DNA of 5,411 nt from an uncultured Phycisphaerales bacterium (GTDB lineage Bacteria; Planctomycetota; Phycisphaerae; WQYP01), in the NCBI GenBank assembly GCA_937901265.1, contig CALCHA010000273.1:1-5411 (forward strand). The letters run 5' to 3'. The first letter of the stretch is position 1. Each line of letters opens with the position of its first letter. The notes below the pieces were generated by a model, which did not search any database, was not told the DNA's origin, and was given only the letters and a program-made list of their open reading frames with translations. Both the position numbers and the translations under genes were made by a program. This document shows positions 1 to 4,327 of this stretch, one piece after another.

Positions 1-776
1 CGGCGCCGCTGAAGGGGACTTTTCTCGGATATCCATCAACGGTCGGGGCAAACGCCATCGCCTTCCGCCTCACTGACGCCGTCGCCGATCCGCCAGGCCC
101 TACCGATTCCCAATTCAGCGAGCGACTGGTGCGCCTGCCGCGCTGCGCCTGGTGCTATCGCTCCCCCGTGGATTTGCCGCCGGTGCCCCCGCGCGATCCC
201 CATCGGCCTCTCACCTTCGGCTCGTTCAACGCGGTGGCCAAGATGTCGCCCGTGACCCTGCAGTTGTGGGCGGCGGTATTGAAAGCGGCCCCCGGGTCGC
301 GCCTGTTTCTCAAGGCCGCCGCGCTCCACGAGCAAGTCGGCCAGACCGCGCTCACCGACCGCTTCGCCGCGCTGGGAATCGGTCCCGAGCGGTTGCTGCT
401 CATGGGCCGGCAGGCGACGCTCAGTGAGCACGCCGCGAAGTACGCCGAGGTCGATGTCGCGCTGGATACCTTCCCCTACCACGGCACGACGACCACCTGC
501 GAGGCGCTCTGGATGGGCGTCCCCGTGGTAACGCTGGCGGGCAACACGCATGTCTCCCGCGTCGGGGCCAGTCTTCTGCAAGCCGTCGGCTTGCCCGAGC
601 TGGTGGCGCAGGATGAAGCCGGCTACGTCGCCGCCGCGCTGCGCGCGGTAGGGGGGCCGCGCGGAGCTGCCTTACGCACGCAAATGCAAGCCAGCCCCCT
701 GCGCGACGAATCCGGCTACGCCCGGGCCGTCGAAACGACGCTGCGCAACCTCTGGCGGGAATACTGCGCAAGTTAA
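1..776 (+). CDS. SPINDLY/OGT-like O-GlcNAc transferase, C-terminal part (5' end outside window)
   Basis: The reading frame is open from base 3, so the visible 257 residues are the C-terminal part of a larger protein. It looks like the catalytic region of the SPINDLY/O-GlcNAc transferase family (GT41, Glyco_transf_41), which moves a sugar from a nucleotide sugar to Ser/Thr of cytoplasmic proteins. Visible family marks are LGYPSTVGA (residues 8-16), FRLTDAVADPPG (about 21-32), FGSFNAVAK with Lys80 at the place of the essential UDP-site Lys of human OGT, DTFPYHGTTTTCEALWMG (His160 onward) and THVSRVG (182-188). Bacterial members usually carry TPR repeats upstream, but none are visible here. The GTG at 129 is internal, because family-like sequence precedes it. 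The gene converges on mnmA and overlaps it by four bases. Family assignment is strong; the acceptor protein and exact sugar (GlcNAc or fucose) are unknown. Confidence 0.88.
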   Translation, partial: APLKGTFLGYPSTVGANAIAFRLTDAVADPPGPTDSQFSERLVRLPRCAWCYRSPVDLPPVPPRDPHRPLTFGSFNAVAKMSPVTLQLWAAVLKAAPGSRLFLKAAALHEQVGQTALTDRFAALGIGPERLLLMGRQATLSEHAAKYAEVDVALDTFPYHGTTTTCEALWMGVPVVTLAGNTHVSRVGASLLQAVGLPELVAQDEAGYVAAALRAVGGPRGAALRTQMQASPLRDESGYARAVETTLRNLWREYCAS

Positions 777-1951
777 TCGAGCGTCTTGTCGATCCACGCC
801 CCGCCCAGCACGCGGTCGGAAACCGCGTCATAGCACACCACCGCCTGCCCCGGTGTGATCGCCAGCAGCGGCTCATCGAAGCGAATCGCGAGTTCATCCT
901 CCCCGGTCAGCAGCGCCATCGCCGGAAGGGGCTCCGAGTTGTAACGCACCTTCGCCCGGCAGCGCAACGCCATGCGCGGCGGAGTCGCCGTCAGCCAGTT
1001 CACTTCGCGCGCCACCAGCGCCCGGTGCATCAGATCTTCCTTGGGGCCAACGGTGACGGTGTTGGCCGCTGCGTCAATGTGCGTCACATAGATGGGATAC
1101 CCAAACGCCAGGCCAACGCCCTTGCGCTGGCCGATGGTAAAGTGCTGATGTCCCTCATGCCGCCCCAGCGACTGCCCCGCGGAATCCACAAATTCCCCCT
1201 GGCGCACGCTCTCCGGCGACTTCTTCTGCACAAGCCGGGCGTAGTCATTGTCTGGCACAAAGCAGATTTCCTGCGAGTCCGGCTTGTTGAACACTGGCAG
1301 CCCGAGTTCCTGCGCCAGCTGCCGCACCGCCGACTTTTCCATTTCTCCGATGGGCAGCAGCATGTGTCCGATCTCGTCTCGCGGCACGCCGAAGAGCACG
1401 TAGGACTGGTCCTTCTTTGGATCAAGCCCGCGCAGCAGCTGCGTCTCGCCCGTTGCCGCATCAACCGCCGTCCGCGCGTAGTGGCCGGTGGCGACGTAAT
1501 CCGCGCCAATGGCCTTGGCATAACGCGACAACTTGCCGAACTTCAGATACTCGTTGCACCGGACGCAGGGGTTGGGTGTGCGGCCGGCGTTGTACTCGCG
1601 CACGAAGTAATCAATGATCCCCCCAAAATCGTGCTGAAAATTGAGCGCGTAAAACGGGATGTCCAGCAGCCCGGCCACATAACGGGCGTCCGCCGCGTCG
1701 GAGCTCGAGCAGCAGCCCTGCTTGTGACTGTCCTTCGTCGTTCGTCCCTGCTCGCCTTGCGCCAGATGCGCCTGAAGTTTTTCCGGTGAACAGGCGATTT
1801 CCTCCAGCTGCACGTCCGTCAGATCCGCCGGATCGCTCCCCAGGCGCATGAACACCCCCACGCAGTCATACCCCTGCCGCTGCAGCAGCGCCGCCGCCAC
1901 CGAGGAATCCACCCCGCCCGACATCGCCACAACCACCTTCTTCTTCGTCAT
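773..1951 (-). CDS. mnmA: tRNA-specific 2-thiouridylase MnmA
   Basis: This is a 392-residue cytoplasmic enzyme that adenylates U34 of the tRNAs for Lys, Glu and Gln and replaces its C2 oxygen with sulfur, the s2U34 step of the wobble modification mnm5s2U. The PP-loop SGGVDSS is at residues 11-17, NPCVRCNEYLKFG at 127-139, ATGHYAR at 154-160, KDQSYVLFG at 180-188 and SQEICFVP at 226-233. Cys132 and Cys230 match the two reactive cysteines of E. coli MnmA (C102 and C199). The C-terminal barrel begins around 255, with FTIGQRKGVG at 271-280. Against E. coli there are about 33 extra residues between 35 and 89, holding Cys54 and a Cys80-Cys81 pair; I recall similar insertions in planctomycete MnmA. 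The ATG at 1951 is supported by the MTKKKVVVAMSGG start; no Shine-Dalgarno precedes it. Function is near certain. Confidence 0.97.
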   Translation of the reverse strand: MTKKKVVVAMSGGVDSSVAAALLQRQGYDCVGVFMRLGSDPADLTDVQLEEIACSPEKLQAHLAQGEQGRTTKDSHKQGCCSSSDAADARYVAGLLDIPFYALNFQHDFGGIIDYFVREYNAGRTPNPCVRCNEYLKFGKLSRYAKAIGADYVATGHYARTAVDAATGETQLLRGLDPKKDQSYVLFGVPRDEIGHMLLPIGEMEKSAVRQLAQELGLPVFNKPDSQEICFVPDNDYARLVQKKSPESVRQGEFVDSAGQSLGRHEGHQHFTIGQRKGVGLAFGYPIYVTHIDAAANTVTVGPKEDLMHRALVAREVNWLTATPPRMALRCRAKVRYNSEPLPAMALLTGEDELAIRFDEPLLAITPGQAVVCYDAVSDRVLGGAWIDKTLD

Positions 1952-1957
1952 GCGGAA

Positions 1958-1963
1958 ATTATA
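1958..1963 (-). promoter_or_regulatory. -10 box TATAAT of mnmA, predicted leaderless start
   Basis: The minus strand reads TATAAT from 1963 to 1958, a perfect sigma-70-type -10 hexamer. If its last T is -7, +1 falls on 1951, the A of the mnmA ATG, so the mRNA would have no leader. This agrees with the lack of a purine-rich ribosome site between the box and the ATG. The -35 position is weak: TAGGAA at 1986-1981 with a 17-bp spacer matches TTGACA at three of six. The start site is inferred from spacing only. Confidence 0.6.
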
Positions 1964-1965
1964 AA
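1960..1965 (+). promoter_or_regulatory. Candidate -10 box TATAAA for the lipid operon, overlapping the mnmA -10 box
   Basis: The plus strand reads TATAAA, five of six matches to TATAAT, sharing four bases with the opposite-strand mnmA box. Transcription would begin near 1972 and leave a leader of about 67 nt before the ATG at 2039. No convincing -35 hexamer lies 16-18 bp upstream; that stretch is the CTTCTTC inside the mnmA start. No better plus-strand -10 element is visible in 1952-2038, so this is the best candidate but not a strong one. Confidence 0.35.
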
Positions 1966-1979
1966 CGACCGACGCGGCG

Positions 1980-1997
1980 ATTCCTAAGCTGCGGAAT
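1980..1997. promoter_or_regulatory. 18-bp imperfect dyad in the divergent intergenic region
   Basis: ATTCC at 1980-1984 and GGAAT at 1993-1997 are perfect inverted repeats around a central AGCT (1987-1990), with two mismatched pairs between. The dyad covers the -35 position of the proposed mnmA promoter (1981-1986) and lies downstream of the proposed start of the opposite transcript, so a bound repressor could affect both. It is short enough to be chance, and no known operator consensus is recognised. Confidence 0.25.
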
Positions 1998-2023
1998 TTT
2001 CTATCGCAAGGGCGACTTTTCGG

Positions 2024-2038
2024 TTATTCCCTCCTCCC
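2024..2038 (+). promoter_or_regulatory. Pyrimidine-rich initiation region without Shine-Dalgarno
   Basis: The bases before the ATG at 2039 are TTATTCCCTCCTCCC, almost pure pyrimidine. No GGAGG-like element exists in the preceding 20 bases; the CCTCC here is the reverse complement of one. Translation of the first lipid gene therefore probably starts without Shine-Dalgarno pairing. The start itself is supported by the match in N-terminal length to YnbA-type proteins. Confidence 0.4.
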
Positions 2039-2698
2039 ATGACCACTGAACCTCTTGCCCGCCGCCCGATCAAGGCCCGCTCCGCGCCCTGGGCCATCCA
2101 CATTGCCGCCGCCCTGGCCAGGGCCGGCGTGTCGCCCAACGCCATCTCCTACCTCAGCATCCTCGCCGGCGCGATCGCCGGTGCCGCTTTCCTCGCCACC
2201 CGCTTCGTCGCCAGCCCCCTGCTGCTCGCCCTGCTCTTTCTCCTGGCCATCGCCGGCATCCAGGCCCGCCTCCTCTGCAACCTCTTCGACGGCATGGTTG
2301 CCATCGAGGGGGGCAAAAAATCGAAGTCCGGCGATATCTTCAACGACCTCCCCGACCGCATCGCCGATCCCCTGATCATCATCCCCATCGGTTACGCCCT
2401 GCCTGGTCTCCCCTACGCCGCCGACATCGCCTGGGCCGCGGCGCTGCTGGCGATCCTCACCGCCTACGTCCGCGTCCTCGGCAAAGCCGCCGGTACCCCG
2501 CATTTCTACCTTGGACCCATGGCCAAGCAGCACCGCATGGCCCTGCTCACCCTCGCCGCGGCGTTGGCCATCCCCGCGGCCTTCGTCCACTGGCACGCCT
2601 ACGTGCTCTACGCCGCGCTGCTCCTCATCCTCCTGGGTTGCCTGCCGACGCTCGCCCGCCGCGTCGCCCGTATCCTTCGCACCCTGGAATCCGCATGA
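2039..2698 (+). CDS. YnbA-like CDP-alcohol phosphatidyltransferase with Asn-substituted motif
   Basis: This 219-residue integral membrane protein has about six hydrophobic segments (roughly 37-56, 59-76, 110-127, 129-146, 166-184, 187-204). Family members displace CMP from CDP-diacylglycerol with an alcohol to form a phospholipid. The signature D-x2-D-G-x2-A-R-x8-G-x3-D-x3-D is present in altered form: Asn81 replaces the first Asp, Asp84-Gly85 and Ala88 are kept, Ile89 replaces Arg, Gly98 is kept, Asn102 replaces the third Asp and Asp106 is kept. From memory E. coli YnbA has the same two Asn substitutions and a similar later YxGPxxKxxR segment (here YLGPMAKQHR, 157-166). It is first in a three-gene operon, and its stop overlaps the next start in ATGA. 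The alcohol substrate is unknown; phosphatidylinositol- or phosphatidylglycerol-phosphate synthesis is not supported over other products. Confidence 0.85.
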   Translation: MTTEPLARRPIKARSAPWAIHIAAALARAGVSPNAISYLSILAGAIAGAAFLATRFVASPLLLALLFLLAIAGIQARLLCNLFDGMVAIEGGKKSKSGDIFNDLPDRIADPLIIIPIGYALPGLPYAADIAWAAALLAILTAYVRVLGKAAGTPHFYLGPMAKQHRMALLTLAAALAIPAAFVHWHAYVLYAALLLILLGCLPTLARRVARILRTLESA

Positions 2699-3294
2699 TT
2701 TCCTTCCTCATCCAACTGGTCACCGGTGCCCAGGCCCGCTGGGTGGGCGAGCCGCCGGCCGCACGTTGCATCTTCTTCGCCAATCACAGCAGCAACCTCG
2801 ACTTTCCCGTCATCTGGGCATCCCTTCCCCCCGCCATCCGCCGGCACACCCGCCCCATCGCCGCGCGCGATTATTGGGACGGCTCGCGCCTCCGCCGCTA
2901 TCTCGCCAGGGACGTCTTCAACGCCATCCTCATTGAACGCCACAAGGTGACCGTCCGCGAAAACCCGCTTCTCCCCATGGAACAAGCCCTCGACGCGGGC
3001 GACTCTCTCATCATTTTCCCCGAGGGTACCCGCGCCCTCGATGACGACGCCCCCATGAACCCCTTCAAGCCCGGCCTCTACCACCTCGCCAAACGCCATC
3101 CCGACGTCACGCTCATTCCCGTCTACCTCGAAAGCCTCAACCGCATCCTCCCCAAAGGCGGCTTCCTGCTCATCCCCCTGCTGGCCGCGGTCACCTTTGG
3201 GTCGCCGATCCAACTGGAGCCCGGCGAAAACAAGCTTCTCTTCCTCGACCGCGCCCGCGCCGCCGTCGCCGCCCTGGAGGCCGCCCACGCATGA
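2695..3294 (+). CDS. Compact PlsC-type 1-acyl-glycerol-3-phosphate acyltransferase
   Basis: This 199-residue protein of the PlsC/LPLAT family would transfer a fatty acyl group to lysophosphatidate or a similar lysolipid at the inner membrane face. Motif I is NHSSNLD (His31 and Asp36, the HX4D catalytic pair), Arg82 sits in an ILIERH segment like motif II, motif III is FPEGTR (108-113) and motif IV is around IPVYLE (141-146). It is shorter than the roughly 240-residue E. coli PlsC and lacks a clear long N-terminal membrane anchor; the first 12 residues and 157-168 are hydrophobic. The ATG at 2695 is chosen because it overlaps the upstream stop (ATGA) and a weak GGA lies 6 bases before it; an earlier TTG at 2638 would only add low-complexity overlap. 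It sits between the phosphatidyltransferase and the CDP-diacylglycerol synthase, so supply of phosphatidate to the latter is likely. Confidence 0.88.
   Translation: MISFLIQLVTGAQARWVGEPPAARCIFFANHSSNLDFPVIWASLPPAIRRHTRPIAARDYWDGSRLRRYLARDVFNAILIERHKVTVRENPLLPMEQALDAGDSLIIFPEGTRALDDDAPMNPFKPGLYHLAKRHPDVTLIPVYLESLNRILPKGGFLLIPLLAAVTFGSPIQLEPGENKLLFLDRARAAVAALEAAHA
3276..3280 (+). promoter_or_regulatory. Shine-Dalgarno GGAGG for the CdsA-family gene
   Basis: GGAGG lies 10 bases before the ATG at 3291, inside the end of the acyltransferase gene. It is the only good Shine-Dalgarno site seen in the window and supports independent or re-initiated translation of the third operon gene in addition to coupling through the ATGA overlap. 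Confidence 0.55.
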
Positions 3295-4295
3295 CGCTCC
3301 CGACCCGCCCCGACAATCCCCTCCTCGACCGCCTGCCGGTGGCGCTCCGCGATTCGCGCCTCCTGGGACTGCTCGCCGGCCTGGTGCTGGTGCTCCTGGC
3401 CGCGTCGCTCATCGGGGCGCTGCTTCGGCGCCGCGCCGCCACCCCAAAAGCACACGCCACCGTCGAAAACCTCATCGCCCGCACCAACTCCTGGTGGATC
3501 ATGGCCACCCTCTTCCTCACCACCGGCCTTCTGGGTCTCGGTGCCACCCTCTGCCTCTTCGCCCTGCTCTCCTTCTTCGCGTTGCGCGAAATGATCACCC
3601 TCGCTCCCACCCGCCGCGCCGATCATCACACCCTCTTCTGGATCTTCTTCGTCATCACGCCCCTCCACTACTGGCTGCTCTATGACCGCTGGTACGGCCT
3701 CTTCGCCATCTTCATCCCGGTCTACGGCTTCCTCTGGATATGCATCCGCTCCACCCTGACCGGCGACTACAAACACTACTCCGAACGCGTCGCCCGCATC
3801 TTCCTCGCCCTCATGATCTGCACCTACTGCATCAGCCACGCTCCCGCCCTGCTCACCCTCGACATCCCCCACTTCGCCGGCCAGAACGTCAAGCTCCTCT
3901 TCTTCCTGGCCATCGTCGTCCAATCCTCCGACGTCCTCCAATACGTCTGGGGAAAACTCCTCGGCAGGCACAAGATCGCCCCCCACATCTCCCCCAACAA
4001 AACATGGGAAGGCTTCATCGGCGGCTCCCTCTCCGCGGCGCTCCTCTCCCTGGCGCTCGCCTGGATGACCCCCTTCAACCTCTGGCAGACCGCCCTCATC
4101 GCCTACGCCCTCACCCTCGCCGGTTTCGCCGGCGGCATCGTCATGTCCGCCATCAAGCGCGACGCCGGCGTCAAAGACTACTCCCAACTCATCCCCGGCC
4201 ACGGCGGCGTCATGGACCGCATCGACTCGCTCTGCTTCGCCGCCCCGCTGTTCTTCCACATCACGCGGTACTACTTCACCGGTCCCGCCGCTTGA
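3291..4295 (+). CDS. YnbB-like CDP-diacylglycerol synthase (CdsA family), one conserved Asp replaced
   Basis: This 334-residue membrane protein has about eight to ten hydrophobic segments. CdsA-family enzymes make CDP-diacylglycerol from phosphatidate and CTP. It has HISPNKTWEGFIGG (232-245) and the CdsA signature at 286-312: Ser286, Lys289-Arg290, Lys295-Asp296, PGHGG (302-306), Asp309-Arg310 and Asp312. The Asp usually found four residues before that Ser (GDLxES in CdsA) is Gly282 here (codon GGC at 4134-4136). In my recollection this matches the metal-linked Asp219 of Thermotoga CdsA. The overall sequence, including MSAIKRDxGVKD and GHGGxxDRIDSL, resembles E. coli YnbB more than housekeeping CdsA, and that paralogue has been linked to the glycolipid MPIase. 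It is last in the operon, its start overlapping the acyltransferase stop in ATGA. Activity is likely but not assured given Gly282. Confidence 0.87.
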   Translation: MTLPTRPDNPLLDRLPVALRDSRLLGLLAGLVLVLLAASLIGALLRRRAATPKAHATVENLIARTNSWWIMATLFLTTGLLGLGATLCLFALLSFFALREMITLAPTRRADHHTLFWIFFVITPLHYWLLYDRWYGLFAIFIPVYGFLWICIRSTLTGDYKHYSERVARIFLALMICTYCISHAPALLTLDIPHFAGQNVKLLFFLAIVVQSSDVLQYVWGKLLGRHKIAPHISPNKTWEGFIGGSLSAALLSLALAWMTPFNLWQTALIAYALTLAGFAGGIVMSAIKRDAGVKDYSQLIPGHGGVMDRIDSLCFAAPLFFHITRYYFTGPAA

Positions 4296-4327
4296 ACCGC
4301 GCGGGCGGCCTCGGGTGCGTCACTCGT
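4296..4327. other. Convergent gap with no recognisable terminator
   Basis: This 32-bp G+C-rich gap separates two converging genes. The best nearby inverted repeat is CCCGC (4284-4288) with GCGGG (4301-4305), only five pairs around a 12-base loop and without a following T run. I see no intrinsic terminator for either strand, so termination is by Rho or by transcript collision, or lies inside the opposing gene. Confidence 0.4.

Noticed and set aside
129..131. GTG as a possible start of the left glycosyltransferase
   Set aside because: The frame stays open upstream to the edge and codes for family-like sequence (LGYPSTVGA, RLTDAVADPPG), so the gene begins outside the window.
776..793. ATCGA/TCGAT inverted repeat after the glycosyltransferase stop as a terminator
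   Set aside because: It has only five pairs with an eight-base loop and no T run, and it lies inside the mnmA coding region.
1025..1789. 254-residue open frame on the plus strand inside mnmA
   Set aside because: It is antisense to MnmA with all its catalytic motifs, and its translation shows no family pattern.
2024..2596. 190-residue minus-strand open frame opposite the phosphatidyltransferase, and a similar one at 2608-3288
   Set aside because: Both are Gly/Glu-rich shadows of the C-rich operon without recognisable domains.
2638..2640. TTG as an earlier start for the acyltransferase
   Set aside because: It would add 19 residues of Pro/Arg-rich sequence inside the upstream gene; the ATG at 2695 has an ATGA overlap matching the next junction.
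3123..4259. 378-residue open frame on the minus strand, very rich in Gly, Glu, Asp and Val
   Set aside because: It lies antisense to the CdsA-family gene, whose motifs are unambiguous. Its acidic low-complexity composition is what C-rich codons give on the opposite strand.
4284..4305. CCCGC/GCGGG inverted repeat as a terminator for the lipid operon
   Set aside because: The stem is five pairs with a 12-base loop and no T run follows; in G+C-rich DNA this is expected by chance.
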